This document shows, piece after piece, positions 1 to 9,029 of a stretch of 38,459 nt of DNA; the first letter of the stretch is position 1, and each line of letters begins with the position of its first letter. Under the pieces are notes generated by a model. It saw only the letters and a program-made list of their open reading frames with translations. It searched no databases and was not told the DNA's origin. This DNA is from Klebsiella sp. BIGb0407 (lineage in GTDB: Bacteria > Pseudomonadota > Gammaproteobacteria > Enterobacterales > Enterobacteriaceae). The stretch covers positions 1 to 38,459 of the forward strand of contig NZ_JANUEQ010000016.1 in the NCBI RefSeq assembly GCF_024807845.1, read 5' to 3'. The translations under genes were made by a program, and so were the position numbers.

Positions 1-45
1 TTCCTTCGACTGACTCGGTGGTTTGTAACCGTTGTTCCGTGTCAG

Positions 46-110
46 TGGATGCGCATTATAGGGATTTCTTCGGGCCTGACAACCCCTAATTTCAAATAAT
101 TTGCTGTTCG
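46..110 (-). promoter_or_regulatory. rRNA operon P1 promoter (rrnH-like), pointing off the left edge
   Basis: Read on the minus strand, a -35 TTGTCA (82-77) and a perfect -10 TATAAT (60-55) are separated by 16 bp, the spacing typical of rrn P1 promoters. They are followed by a GCGC discriminator and then CTGACACGGAACAACGG, the start of the rRNA leader in E. coli rrn operons. The likely start is near position 46. Upstream (about 83-105) lies an AT-rich tract resembling the rrnB P1 UP element. E. coli has rrnH next to gmhB, which fits. The rRNA genes themselves are outside the window. Confidence 0.88.
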
Positions 111-131
111 TTCGCTTTTTAGTCGCAAAGC

Positions 132-698
132 TTACTTTTGCAACTGTTTGATGCGTTTCGGCAGGTCTGCGAGGCTATTTAACACCCAATCTGCTGCTGC
201 TTCAGCTTCTGGGGTTACTTCTTTACCTGTACGAACTAAGACTTTGGTCCCGACAAGCGCTGCCTGAGCTGCCTGCATATCTTCAATTTTGTCGCCTACC
301 ATATAAGAAGAGGCCATATCTATATGAAGGAACTCTTGAGCTGAAAGCAACATACCAGGTTGTGGCTTACGGCAATCACACGTCTGGCGAAACTCTTCCA
401 CAGTTCCTTCGGGGTGATGCGGACAATAATAGATGCCATCGAGCTCGACATCCCGATCGGCTAATGACCAGTCCATCCATTCAGTCAAGTTTTCAAAATC
501 AGCTTCAGTGAACAGACCACGGGCAATTCCGGACTGATTGGTAACAAGCACCAGAGCAAAGCCCATCGCTTTGAGTTCTTTCATAGCATCAATGACGCCC
601 TCGATGAATTCAAAACGATCAACTTCATAGACATAACCCGTATCAACATTAATAGTGCCATCGCGGTCAAGAAAGATAGCTGGGACAGACTGTGTCAC
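132..698 (-). CDS. gmhB: D-glycero-beta-D-manno-heptose-1,7-bisphosphate 7-phosphatase
   Basis: Cytoplasmic HAD-family phosphatase that removes the 7-phosphate from heptose-1,7-bisphosphate in ADP-heptose synthesis for the LPS inner core. The 188 residues (E. coli 191) carry the nucleophile motif LDRDGT with D11 and D13, the VTNQSG motif near 52, and the zinc-binding set C92, H94, C107 and C109 (CPHH and CDCRKP), which is characteristic of GmhB rather than of general HAD enzymes. MVGDK near 133-137 is the late HAD acidic motif. The ATG start follows AGGAG at a good distance. It is divergent from metN and lies directly upstream of the outgoing rrn promoter, as in E. coli. The C-terminal tail is a few residues shorter than in E. 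coli. Confidence 0.96.
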   Translation of the reverse strand: MTQSVPAIFLDRDGTINVDTGYVYEVDRFEFIEGVIDAMKELKAMGFALVLVTNQSGIARGLFTEADFENLTEWMDWSLADRDVELDGIYYCPHHPEGTVEEFRQTCDCRKPQPGMLLSAQEFLHIDMASSYMVGDKIEDMQAAQAALVGTKVLVRTGKEVTPEAEAAADWVLNSLADLPKRIKQLQK

Positions 699-726
699 TT
701 GAGAACTCCTAAAACGATTTAATTTT

Positions 727-742
727 CTTTAGTATCGCATGT
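727..742 (-). promoter_or_regulatory. possible extended -10 promoter for gmhB
   Basis: On the minus strand TGCGATACT contains an extended -10 (TG-N-GATACT, hexamer at 736-731) about 30 bp upstream of the gmhB start. No convincing -35 is visible, so this is a weak assignment based only on the motif. Confidence 0.3.
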
Positions 743-779
743 TTCATTCATAATGAGAGAGCAGACATTCATTCGTCGA

Positions 780-810
780 TTGATTTAGACGTCTGGATGC
801 CTTAACATCC
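780..810 (+). promoter_or_regulatory. metN promoter with MetJ met-box operator
   Basis: AGACGTCT at 787-794 is a perfect 8-bp met box, the binding unit of the methionine repressor MetJ. It is followed in register by degenerate boxes GGATGCCT (795-802, 5 of 8 matches) and TAACATCC (803-810, 4 of 8). A plausible promoter, TTGATT (780-785), 17 bp, TAACAT (803-808), is overlapped by the boxes, so MetJ with S-adenosylmethionine would block RNA polymerase. The box is seen directly; the promoter assignment is inference. Confidence 0.8.
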
Positions 811-886
811 ATATTGATGTCGGTTGCCTCTCTTATTGGCAGTAGAAAATGCCACGGCTAACACTTATACGATAATAAATAACTCA

Positions 887-1918
887 ATGATTAAACTTTC
901 CAATATCAGCAAAGTATTCCTGCAGGGGAACCGCCAGATACAGGCATTGAATGATGTCAGCTTGCATGTGCCTGCCGGACAGATTTATGGCGTCATCGGC
1001 GCCTCAGGCGCAGGGAAAAGTACCCTGATACGCTGCGTGAATTTACTTGAACGTCCAACTCAGGGCTCCGTCCTTATTGACGGTCAGGAGCTAACGCATC
1101 TTTCTGAGAGCAAGTTGACACAAGTCCGCCGCCAGATAGGTATGATTTTCCAGCACTTCAATCTGCTGTCGTCCCGTACCGTTTTTGGTAACGTCGCCCT
1201 GCCCCTGGAGCTGGACAACCTGTCTAAAGAAGAAATTAACCGTCGTGTAAGTGAATTACTCGAGTTGGTTGGTTTAAGTGAAAAACATGATGTTTATCCG
1301 GCTAATTTATCAGGCGGCCAGAAGCAACGTGTTGCAATAGCCCGTGCGTTAGCCAGTAATCCAAAAGTTTTACTGTGTGATGAAGCAACCAGTGCACTGG
1401 ATCCGGCAACTACCCGTTCTATTCTGGAGTTGCTGAAAGATATTAACCGCCGCCTTGGTCTGACCATTCTGCTTATCACCCACGAAATGGATGTGGTAAA
1501 GCGTATCTGCGATCGCGTGGCTGTTATCAGCAACGGTGAACTTATCGAACAAGATACGGTGAGTGAAGTGTTCTCTCATCCGAAAACGCCTCTGGCTCAG
1601 CAGTTTATTCAGTCAACGTTACATCTGGATATTCCGCAAGATTATGTTGAACGCATGGAAGCCAATAACCAGGATAAAACGATTCCTTTATTGCGCCTGG
1701 AATTTACCGGTCAGTCAGTTGATGCCCCACTGCTATCACAAACGGCACGTAACTTTAACGTCAACAGCAACATCATCAGCGCGCAGATGGATTACGCAGG
1801 TGGCGTGAAATTCGGAATTATGTTGTGTGAAATGCAAGGGACGACCAGTGATACAGAAGCGGCTATCGCCTGGTTGCAAGAACAGCATGTGAAAGTAGAG
1901 GTACTCGGTTATGTCTGA
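887..1918 (+). CDS. metN: methionine ABC transporter ATP-binding protein MetN
   Basis: Cytoplasmic ATPase of the MetNIQ high-affinity importer for L- and D-methionine. From the ATG at 887 the protein is 343 residues, the E. coli length. It shows Walker A GASGAGKS (38-45), the Q-loop near FQHF (87-90), the ABC signature LSGGQKQR (140-147), Walker B LLCDEA (161-166) and the switch histidine H198. The C-terminal 90 or so residues form the ACT-like C2 domain that binds methionine and gives trans-inhibition. A longer reading from a TTG at 824 adds 21 residues with no family support and would overlap the operator, so 887 is preferred. It overlaps metI by 8 bp. Confidence 0.97.
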   Translation: MIKLSNISKVFLQGNRQIQALNDVSLHVPAGQIYGVIGASGAGKSTLIRCVNLLERPTQGSVLIDGQELTHLSESKLTQVRRQIGMIFQHFNLLSSRTVFGNVALPLELDNLSKEEINRRVSELLELVGLSEKHDVYPANLSGGQKQRVAIARALASNPKVLLCDEATSALDPATTRSILELLKDINRRLGLTILLITHEMDVVKRICDRVAVISNGELIEQDTVSEVFSHPKTPLAQQFIQSTLHLDIPQDYVERMEANNQDKTIPLLRLEFTGQSVDAPLLSQTARNFNVNSNIISAQMDYAGGVKFGIMLCEMQGTTSDTEAAIAWLQEQHVKVEVLGYV

Positions 1919-2564
1919 AGCAATGGTATGGTTACTCTTCCGCGGTGTCTATGAAACGCTTGCCATGACTTTTGTCTCAGGTTTCTTCGGCTTTGTGCTG
2001 GGGCTTCCGGTCGGCGTATTGCTTTATATTAGTCGTCCCGGACAAATCCGTGCGAATGCGAAGCTCTATCGTAGCCTCTCGGCGCTGGTCAATATTTTCC
2101 GCTCCATTCCTTTTATTATCTTACTGGTATGGATGATTCCTTTTACACGAACCATCGTCGGAACCTCTATCGGTTTGCAAGCGGCAATTGTTCCCTTAAC
2201 CGTCGGTGCAGCTCCCTTTATTGCCCGTATGGTTGAAAACGCATTACTTGAAATTCCTTCAGGCTTAATTGAAGCTTCCAGGGCAATGGGTGCGACGCCA
2301 TTACAGATAATCCGTAAGGTTCTGTTGCCAGAATCATTACCGGGTCTGGTTAATGCGGCGACCATTACGCTTATCACCCTGGTGGGTTACTCTGCCATGG
2401 GTGGCGCTGTTGGTGCTGGCGGTTTAGGTCAAATAGGCTATCAGTATGGTTATATCGGCTATAACGCAACGGTGATGAATACGGTATTAGTGTTACTTGT
2501 TATTTTGGTGTACTTAATTCAACTCTCCGGCGACCGTATCGTCAGGGTTGTAACGCATAAATAA
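1911..2564 (+). CDS. metI: methionine ABC transporter permease MetI
   Basis: Inner-membrane permease of MetNIQ; 217 residues with five predicted hydrophobic segments (for example about 13-38, 59-79, 84-105 and 190-210). The cytoplasmic EAA-type coupling loop [20 protein letters not shown] near residues 123-142 docks onto MetN. The rest, including [20 protein letters not shown] near the third quarter, is almost identical to E. coli MetI. Its start lies within the end of metN, an arrangement typical of translational coupling. It is co-transcribed with metN and metQ under the met box. Confidence 0.97.
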   Translation: MSEAMVWLLFRGVYETLAMTFVSGFFGFVLGLPVGVLLYISRPGQIRANAKLYRSLSALVNIFRSIPFIILLVWMIPFTRTIVGTSIGLQAAIVPLTVGAAPFIARMVENALLEIPSGLIEASRAMGATPLQIIRKVLLPESLPGLVNAATITLITLVGYSAMGGAVGAGGLGQIGYQYGYIGYNATVMNTVLVLLVILVYLIQLSGDRIVRVVTHK

Positions 2565-2632
2565 ATAGCCCCTGAATCATTCCTGAGTGAAGGCTGACGG
2601 GTATAAACGAACATATTAAGGAAGGGAAACAA

Positions 2633-3448
2633 ATGACATTTAAACTTAAGACTCTTGCTGCACTAAGCGTTCTGGTAGGTTCTCTGGCGTTAGTCGGGTG
2701 CGGACAGGATGAGAAAGATCCAAACCACATTAAAGTGGGTGTTATTGTCGGTACTGAACAGCAAGTGGCTGAAGTTGCCCAGAAAGTGGCTAAAGATAAA
2801 TATGGCCTGGATGTAGAGCTGGTTACTTTTAATGACTACGTGCTGCCAAACGAAGCACTGAGCAAAGGCGATATTGATGTTAACGCCTTCCAGCATAAAC
2901 CTTACCTTGACCAGCAGATCAAAGATCGTGGCTATAAACTGGTTTCTGTAGGCAATACCTTTGTTTATCCAATCGCTGGTTACTCTAAGAAAATTAAGTC
3001 ACTGGATGACCTGGAGCCAGGTTCTCAGGTAGCACTGCCGAATGACCCAACTAACCTCGGTCGCTCGCTGCTGCTGTTACAGAAAGTAGGCTTAATTAAA
3101 CTGAAAGATGGTGTTGGTTTACTGCCAACCGTTCTGGATGTAGTAGAGAATCCAAAAAATCTGAAACTGGTGGAACTTGAAGCACCACAACTGCCACGTT
3201 CTCTGGACGATGCCCAAATTGCTCTGGCTATCATCAACACTACATATGCCAGCCAGATTGGTCTGACTCCAGCCAAAGATGGTATCTTTGTTGAAGATAA
3301 AGAGTCTCCATATGTGAACCTGATTGTTGCGCGTGAAGACAATAAAGACGCAGAGAATGTGAAAAAATTCGTTCAGGCTTATCAGTCTGACGAAGTAAAT
3401 GATGCTGCAAATAAAGCTTTCAACGGCGGAGCAGTTAAAGGCTGGTAA
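2633..3448 (+). CDS. metQ: methionine-binding lipoprotein MetQ
   Basis: Periplasmic methionine-binding component of MetNIQ, anchored by a lipid. The 271 residues begin with a lipoprotein signal peptide ending in the lipobox LVGC, with C23 as the lipidated residue. The mature protein has the NlpA/MetQ family landmarks VGVIVGTEQQ, NAFQHKPYLD, PNDPTNLGRSLLLLQ and the C-terminal FNGGAVKGW. The start ATG follows AAGGAAGGG. It ends the metNIQ operon and is followed 22 bp later by a strong hairpin. Near-identity to E. coli MetQ makes the assignment secure. Confidence 0.97.
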   Translation: MTFKLKTLAALSVLVGSLALVGCGQDEKDPNHIKVGVIVGTEQQVAEVAQKVAKDKYGLDVELVTFNDYVLPNEALSKGDIDVNAFQHKPYLDQQIKDRGYKLVSVGNTFVYPIAGYSKKIKSLDDLEPGSQVALPNDPTNLGRSLLLLQKVGLIKLKDGVGLLPTVLDVVENPKNLKLVELEAPQLPRSLDDAQIALAIINTTYASQIGLTPAKDGIFVEDKESPYVNLIVAREDNKDAENVKKFVQAYQSDEVNDAANKAFNGGAVKGW

Positions 3449-3470
3449 TTTTCCGCCTTTATTTTGCATA

Positions 3471-3506
3471 AAATGACAAGACGGGCATCTGCCCGTCTTG
3501 TCATTT
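3471..3506 (+). terminator. terminator of the metNIQ operon
   Basis: A perfect 16-bp inverted repeat, 3471-3486 against 3491-3506, with a 4-base ATCT loop. The arms begin AAATGACAAG and end in the complementary CTTGTCATTT, so the A/T ends give a short U tract on either strand. It separates metQ from rcsF and could work in both directions. Confidence 0.8.
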
Positions 3507-3560
3507 GCGCAAGAGCTTGCTTCAATGTTGCCAATTATTGTTAATTATTGAGGAAGTATT

Positions 3561-3968
3561 ATGCGTGCTTTACCGATCTGTTTATTAGCCGTTATGCTCA
3601 GCGGCTGTTCCGTGTTAAGCAGATCTCCTGTCGAACCGGTGCAAAGCACGGCAACACCTCCTCAAGTGAAGCCGGTAAAACCCAAAATTGTCCGTACTTC
3701 TGCGCCAGTAAAACTCTACACTGATGCCGAAGATTTGCTGGGTAAAACCTTCCGTGATTTAGGTGAAGTCAGCGGCGCTTCTTGCCAGGTAAGTAATCAG
3801 GACTCACCAGCCAGTATTCCAACCGCCCGTAAGCGATTACAAATTAATGCCTCAAAAATGAAAGCGAATGCAGTGCTGGTACACAGCTGTGAAATTACCA
3901 GTGGTGCCCCGGGCTGTTATCGCCAGGCTGTCTGCGTAGGCTCGGCGTTGCAAGTCTCATCCCAATGA
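3561..3968 (+). CDS. rcsF: outer-membrane lipoprotein RcsF, Rcs stress sensor
   Basis: Surface-exposed outer-membrane lipoprotein that reports envelope damage to the Rcs phosphorelay by relieving IgaA inhibition, and is threaded through BamA-OMP complexes. The 135 residues (E. coli 134) start with a short signal peptide and lipobox LSGC (C16); Ser at +2 favours outer-membrane sorting. A proline- and lysine-rich linker (about 24-50) precedes the folded domain. The four conserved cysteines C75, C110, C119 and C125 match those that form the two disulfides in E. coli, shifted by one. The start follows TGAGGAAG. The stop overlaps the trmO start as ATGA. Confidence 0.95.
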   Translation: MRALPICLLAVMLSGCSVLSRSPVEPVQSTATPPQVKPVKPKIVRTSAPVKLYTDAEDLLGKTFRDLGEVSGASCQVSNQDSPASIPTARKRLQINASKMKANAVLVHSCEITSGAPGCYRQAVCVGSALQVSSQ

Positions 3969-4672
3969 CCGATTTTCAGTTTGCTCAGATAGGGACTATC
4001 CACTCTCCTTATAAAGAGAAATTTGCCGTTCCACGTCAGCCAGGTTTAGTGGCTGATGGCGGTGGAGAGTTGCACTTGCTGCCTCCTTATAACCAACAGG
4101 ATGCAGTAAGAGGGCTTGAAGGATTTAGTCATATCTGGCTGCTGTTTATATTTCACCAGACAATGGAGGGAGGCTGGCGTCCGATGGTTCGCCCGCCACG
4201 TCTGGGTGGAAATGCGCGTATCGGTGTATTTGCCACCCGCTCGACTTTCCGGCCGAATCCTGTTGGCATGTCTTTAGTCGAATTAAAAGGTATTCGCTGC
4301 CAGAAAGAGTCTGTTGTCCTGGAGCTCGGTAGTCTGGATTTAGTCGATGGCACACCCATTATCGATATTAAACCCTACTTACCTTTTGCCGAAGCCCTGC
4401 CAGAAGCGCGCGCAGGTTACGCACAACATGCTCCTGATGCCGATATGCCGGTATATTTTATCCCTGCTATTCAGCGCCAGCTGGGACAGCTGGAAATTCG
4501 TTACCCCCATTTAAGTCGCTTTATTCAACAAGTGCTGGCGCAAGACCCACGTCCCGCTTACCGAAAAGGTGAAGAGACAGGTAAAACCTATGCCGTATCT
4601 CTGCTGGACTTTAATGTTCGCTGGCGCGTCACTGAACAAGGTTTTGAAGTGTTCGCCATAGAGGCGGTTTAA
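3965..4672 (+). CDS. trmO: tRNA (N6-threonylcarbamoyladenosine(37)-N6)-methyltransferase TrmO
   Basis: S-adenosylmethionine-dependent enzyme that methylates t6A37 of tRNA-Thr to m6t6A, sharpening ACY codon decoding. Formerly YaeB/TsaA. The 235 residues match the E. coli length. The N-terminal UPF0066/TsaA beta-barrel domain is visible in IGTIHSPYKEKFAVPRQPGL, RPPRLGG and FATRSTFRPNPVGMSLVEL (roughly residues 8-110). A C-terminal domain of about 80 residues ends near FEVFAIEAV. It is coupled to rcsF by the ATGA overlap at 3965-3968, so the two are probably one transcript. Confidence 0.94.
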   Translation: MTDFQFAQIGTIHSPYKEKFAVPRQPGLVADGGGELHLLPPYNQQDAVRGLEGFSHIWLLFIFHQTMEGGWRPMVRPPRLGGNARIGVFATRSTFRPNPVGMSLVELKGIRCQKESVVLELGSLDLVDGTPIIDIKPYLPFAEALPEARAGYAQHAPDADMPVYFIPAIQRQLGQLEIRYPHLSRFIQQVLAQDPRPAYRKGEETGKTYAVSLLDFNVRWRVTEQGFEVFAIEAV

Positions 4673-4832
4673 TTTAACCCCGTCTCTTTTGACATCTCTG
4701 CCACGCTGGTAAACTATATCGAAATAATTCAGGTTGCTGACAGGCTCGGCAATCTGAAATATGACGGGTATAAACCATTTTTTAAGCAAGCCACAGGCCT
4801 GCTATTCGACGTTCAACTGGAACCGTAATAAC

Positions 4833-6551
4833 ATGCGTACTAGCCAATATCTGCTCTCCACCCTGAAGGAGACGCCTGCCGATGCTGAAGTGATCAGTCA
4901 CCAGCTGATGCTGCGCGCCGGGATGATCCGTAAGCTGGCCTCAGGGTTATATACCTGGATGCCCACTGGATTACGCGTCCTGAAAAAGGTCGAAAACATT
5001 GTGCGTGAAGAAATGAATAACGCCGGTGCAATCGAAGTCTCTATGCCTGTCGTTCAACCAGCCGACTTGTGGCAGGAAAGTGGGCGCTGGGAGCAATATG
5101 GCCCGGAATTATTACGTTTTGTTGATCGTGGTGAACGCCCGTTTGTTCTCGGCCCGACGCATGAAGAGGTTATCACTGACCTGATTCGTAATGAGCTGAG
5201 CTCTTATAAACAGCTACCGCTGAATTTATTCCAGATTCAAACCAAATTCCGTGATGAAGTACGTCCACGTTTTGGTGTCATGCGTTCCCGTGAATTCCTG
5301 ATGAAAGATGCTTATTCTTTCCATACTTCACAGGAATCTTTGCAAGAGACCTATGACAAGATGTATGAAGCTTACAGCAAGATCTTTTCCCGTATGGGCC
5401 TGGATTTCCGTGCTGTACAAGCAGATACCGGTTCAATCGGCGGCAGTGCTTCCCACGAGTTCCAAGTTCTGGCAAACAGCGGTGAAGATGACGTTATCTT
5501 CTCTGATAGTTCAGATTATGCAGCCAATATTGAGTTTGCAGAAGCCGTCGCTCCGGCCACCAGCCGGGCTGCACCAACGGTGGAAATGAGCCAAATCGAC
5601 ACGCCGAATGCTAAAACCATTGCAGATCTGGTAGAGCAATTCTCGCTGCCAATTGAAAAAACGGTTAAGACCTTACTGGTTAAAGCAAGCGAAGAGAGTG
5701 CTGCGCCGCTGATTGCTTTACTGGTACGTGGCGATCATGAGCTGAACGAAGTCAAAGCAGACAAACTTCCACAAGTTGCCAGCCCGCTGACATTCGCAAC
5801 TGAAGAAGAAATTCGCGCTATTGTGAAAGCAGGACCTGGTTCACTGGGGCCAGTTAACCTGAATATTCCGGTCATTGCCGACCGTAGCGTCGCTGTAATG
5901 AGTGATTTCTCGGCTGGCGCTAATATCGATGGTAAGCACTTTATCGGCATTAACTGGGAACGTGATGTTGCCTTGCCAGAAGTTGCCGATCTTCGTAACG
6001 TCGTAGCTGGCGATCCTAGCCCGGATGGCAAAGGTACCTTAATGGTCAGAAGAGGTATCGAAGTCGGTCATATCTTCCAGCTGGGTACTAAATACTCGGA
6101 AGCGCTGAAAGCATCCGTTCAGGGTGAAGATGGTCGTAATCAGACTCTGACGATGGGCTGTTACGGTATCGGTGTAACGCGCGTTGTTGCTGCCGCTATC
6201 GAGCAGAACTTTGATGACCGCGGTATTTTATGGCCGGATGCGATTGCTCCGTTCCACGTTGCTATCCTGCCAATGAATATGCACAAATCTTTCCGTGTAC
6301 AGCAACTGGCAGAAGAGCTCTACACTACATTACGTGCCCAGGGCATTGAAGTGCTGCTGGATGACCGTAAAGAGCGTCCAGGCGTGATGTTTGCAGATAT
6401 GGAACTGATTGGTATTCCACACTCCATCGTTATCGGCGATCGTAACCTCGATAACGAAGAGATTGAATACAAAAGTCGTCGTGAAGGTGACAAGCAAATG
6501 ATTAAGACTGGCGAAATCGTTGATTTTCTGGTTAAAAAAATCAAAGGATAA
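4833..6551 (+). CDS. proS: prolyl-tRNA synthetase
   Basis: Class II aminoacyl-tRNA synthetase that charges tRNA-Pro, with an editing domain against mischarged Ala-tRNA-Pro. From the ATG at 4833 it is 572 residues, starting [20 protein letters not shown] as in the family. A reading from 4761 adds 24 residues with no family support. The class II core is visible in the N-terminal part ([64 protein letters not shown]). The INS editing insertion occupies about 225-400, and [17 protein letters not shown] is motif 3. The C-terminal anticodon-binding domain is near 470-572 ([20 protein letters not shown]). The Shine-Dalgarno sequence is weak. Confidence 0.97.
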   Translation: MRTSQYLLSTLKETPADAEVISHQLMLRAGMIRKLASGLYTWMPTGLRVLKKVENIVREEMNNAGAIEVSMPVVQPADLWQESGRWEQYGPELLRFVDRGERPFVLGPTHEEVITDLIRNELSSYKQLPLNLFQIQTKFRDEVRPRFGVMRSREFLMKDAYSFHTSQESLQETYDKMYEAYSKIFSRMGLDFRAVQADTGSIGGSASHEFQVLANSGEDDVIFSDSSDYAANIEFAEAVAPATSRAAPTVEMSQIDTPNAKTIADLVEQFSLPIEKTVKTLLVKASEESAAPLIALLVRGDHELNEVKADKLPQVASPLTFATEEEIRAIVKAGPGSLGPVNLNIPVIADRSVAVMSDFSAGANIDGKHFIGINWERDVALPEVADLRNVVAGDPSPDGKGTLMVRRGIEVGHIFQLGTKYSEALKASVQGEDGRNQTLTMGCYGIGVTRVVAAAIEQNFDDRGILWPDAIAPFHVAILPMNMHKSFRVQQLAEELYTTLRAQGIEVLLDDRKERPGVMFADMELIGIPHSIVIGDRNLDNEEIEYKSRREGDKQMIKTGEIVDFLVKKIKG

Positions 6552-6944
6552 TGCTGTCTTGCACTGAAAAGTAGTTTCAGATCTGTACTCCCGTTGAGAA
6601 AATCATCTCACTCGAGTACAGATCTTATATTCGCGTTTAATTATATTTCTATTACCCATCGGTCTTCCACCTTAATTATTTACTCCTGCTTCACAAGAAA
6701 TTCTTTTAAAATATAAACAACATTAAATAAAGTATATTAAACATTATAAAAAGACTGTTAATACAATACTCATTATTCCTGATCAGTGTTTTTAATATTA
6801 ATCACAAAAAAATAATTAATATTAAAAAACCGCAATAAACACTCCCGACAGAAATAATTTAGTAGGCAGTCATTTTGTTACTATTATAGAATATCAGCGA
6901 TAGCATGATCTTTTATATCTATGACACGGAGAGTCATAAACACA
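6552..6944. other. AT-rich intergenic region with nested inverted repeat between proS and the autotransporter gene
   Basis: A 393-bp gap with no plausible gene, strikingly AT-rich from about 6640 onward compared with the flanking genes. At 6579-6625 a perfect 12-bp inverted repeat (AGATCTGTACTC against GAGTACAGATCT) encloses a second 5-bp hairpin (TGAGA 6595-6599, TCTCA 6606-6610). It may act as the proS terminator although no clean U tract follows. The right half probably holds the autotransporter promoter; candidates such as TATAGA at 6885-6890 lack good -35 partners. In E. coli K-12 yaeF lies in this interval and I see no remnant of it. Confidence 0.6.
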
Positions 6945-8948
6945 ATGAAATCATCATTTATTATTTTCTTAATTTCACTATTCACGTCTATTCAATCAAA
7001 TGCATCATGGGATAATGCTGTAAACTATGATCTCATATCATGGGATAATGCTGTAGACTATAATCTCATGTCAGGCAAAAATTATCACAATCGGAAATTA
7101 CATCTGTATCAAGGCAATAAAGCTGACTCTCTGCGATTAACCGGAGATTCACATCTTGCTCTTAATGGGAATTCATTACTGAGTAACTCTAATGTAAGTG
7201 ATCGTAGTTCTATTCATATGTTTAATGCAGGTGAAGAATTATTGAGTTATCCGATTATCCAAAACACAAAATTTAATGACCAAAGCCACCTTATCATGGA
7301 AACAGGTTCTATTTCAGCAGGGTATTTAATTGTTGAAAAAAATGCCAGATTAAATATCAAGAATGTTCATAGAACCAATGGCAATATATCTTTCGGCACA
7401 CCAGAAATATCAGGAAATGTTTATATTGGAAATCTAAACCTTGCTGGCAAAGCCTTTATTTCCCCCTCTTCAGAATGGATAGATAAACATGATGATAATG
7501 ACTATCATAAACAAACCGGTGATATGATAATCACTCATATTGACCACCTTGTTATGCAGCCTGGTAGTTCATTAAGCATGGAAGGGTATATTCCTCAGAT
7601 GCAATTTAATCAGCTTAAGATGAATACGCTCTCTGGTAGCGGAGATTTTATACTGAGCAGCCATTTAGCGGGAGGACTAAGTGATAAAATCATAGTCCAT
7701 GAGTCTGCATCCGGTCGTTTTGGTCTGACTATTGAAGATAGTGGTTATGAACCCATAACACCACAGCGGGTTCCCCTTATCTGTATCGATAAAGGGGATG
7801 CACATTTTGATTTACTGAATAGCAACGGTATTGTCGAAGCTGGCGTATGGCAATATACCCTACAACATAACCAAACTGCAGGGCACAGCGATTGGTATTT
7901 ATCTCCCGAATACGCTGGCAATAGTGACACTGACTTCGGAAAGTTATCTGCCCAACCAGCTTCCACAGCGATACAGAGTACTATGAGTATTTCCCACCCA
8001 GTCAGCCATCAACCCATCGTAAAAAACAGTACCCCAACGATGAGCCGTAGCGCACAGGCCGTCATGAATATGGCCAGTGCCTCCCGATATATTATGTCAA
8101 CCGAGATGAGCTCGATCCACCAACGCAGGAAGGATATAAGCTATCATGGAGAAACGTTCTCACTCTGGATGCGATATTTAAAAAATAGCAGCCACTTCAC
8201 CACCAGTAATAACTCTGGCTTCCATGCTCATCTTCAAGGGGTACAAATAGGTCTTGATAACAGTATTCATTTTAACTATGGCCGCTGGTTACTGGGTGGT
8301 TTTCTTTCTGACAGCAATACAGCCATTAAATCTGAAAAAACAGGACAGGGTAACATCAACAGTGAGAGTGGTGGTCTGTATGCTGCATGGTTAGATAATT
8401 CAGGTTTCTATTGGGATAACGCCCTAAAAATAAATAAATTTTCCCATGAAATTAATGTCACCATGAATAATAATCAGATAACAACAGGCCAGTATCATCA
8501 ATATGGATTCACTCTGGCTTCCGAAGTAGGTTATCTTATACCCTTAACGCAAATGCTGGCATTAACACCCTATGGGAAAACAAGCTATTTCCGGACCAGT
8601 AAAGTGGATCACGTTCTGGATAATGGACTGGCAACCACGTTACCCAAAACATCCAATCTGGATGGCGAAGCAGGAGTCGTATTAGGAGTACCATTCAGCC
8701 TTAAAAATTCACGCGTTCATCCTTATCTTAAAATAGCGATATCCCGTGAATTAGTCGGCGATAATACTCTGATGATCAATGGAATAACCTTACCGCTTCC
8801 CGACACCGGGACATGCGGTAAATATGGTTTAGGAAGTACGCTGCAGATAGCAGACAACTTATCGGCATGGGCCGAAATGGATTATCAAAAGGGCAATAAA
8901 ATAGAAAGTCCGGTCAATGCCAGTCTCGGGATCCAGTTCAGTTTCTAG
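6945..8948 (+). CDS. autotransporter outer-membrane beta-barrel protein (pertactin-like)
   Basis: Type V secreted surface protein of unknown role, 667 residues from the ATG at 6945. The signal peptide MKSSFIIFLISLFTSIQSNA (1-20) starts there and GGAG lies 13 bases upstream; an ATG at 6921 would add eight residues. The small passenger (about 21-320) ends in the pertactin-type C-terminal cap: LSGSGDFIL, the DKIIVHESASGRFGLTI stretch, VPLICIDKGDAHFDL and EAGVWQYTL up to WYL. A Ser/Thr/Gln-rich linker (about 322-390) precedes a C-terminal barrel (about 400-667) that ends in FSF, the terminal aromatic expected by BamA. No serine-protease GDSGS motif is seen, so an adhesin-like role is more likely than a protease. 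Two cysteines (C280, C624) are unusual in autotransporters. The mature N-terminus has an 11-residue tandem repeat. AT-rich codon use suggests acquisition. Confidence 0.85.
   Translation: MKSSFIIFLISLFTSIQSNASWDNAVNYDLISWDNAVDYNLMSGKNYHNRKLHLYQGNKADSLRLTGDSHLALNGNSLLSNSNVSDRSSIHMFNAGEELLSYPIIQNTKFNDQSHLIMETGSISAGYLIVEKNARLNIKNVHRTNGNISFGTPEISGNVYIGNLNLAGKAFISPSSEWIDKHDDNDYHKQTGDMIITHIDHLVMQPGSSLSMEGYIPQMQFNQLKMNTLSGSGDFILSSHLAGGLSDKIIVHESASGRFGLTIEDSGYEPITPQRVPLICIDKGDAHFDLLNSNGIVEAGVWQYTLQHNQTAGHSDWYLSPEYAGNSDTDFGKLSAQPASTAIQSTMSISHPVSHQPIVKNSTPTMSRSAQAVMNMASASRYIMSTEMSSIHQRRKDISYHGETFSLWMRYLKNSSHFTTSNNSGFHAHLQGVQIGLDNSIHFNYGRWLLGGFLSDSNTAIKSEKTGQGNINSESGGLYAAWLDNSGFYWDNALKINKFSHEINVTMNNNQITTGQYHQYGFTLASEVGYLIPLTQMLALTPYGKTSYFRTSKVDHVLDNGLATTLPKTSNLDGEAGVVLGVPFSLKNSRVHPYLKIAISRELVGDNTLMINGITLPLPDTGTCGKYGLGSTLQIADNLSAWAEMDYQKGNKIESPVNASLGIQFSF
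7005..7070 (+). repeat. 33-bp tandem duplication in the autotransporter N-terminus
   Basis: Two adjacent copies (7005-7037 and 7038-7070) differ at only three positions or so and encode SWDNAVNYDLI then SWDNAVDYNLM. It is exactly in frame and sits immediately after the predicted signal-peptide cleavage site. Confidence 0.92.
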
Positions 8949-9029
8949 GTTATTACTTTGTATTAACCAGATAAGAAAGCGTAAAAATTTATATTTCTAC
9001 GCAATCCGTTTCATTAAGCACAGATACTA

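Noticed and set aside
824-886. Upstream extension of metN from a TTG
   Set aside because: It has no family similarity, overlaps the region just after the operator, and the ATG at 887 gives the exact family length.
3172-3178. GGAACTT inside metQ as a SigmaE -35 for rcsF
   Set aside because: No acceptable SigmaE -10 at 15-17 bp, and the metQ terminator intervenes.
8949-9029. GCGTA/TACGC short inverted repeat between the autotransporter and nlpE
   Set aside because: Only five pairs with a long AT-rich loop; too weak to call a terminator.
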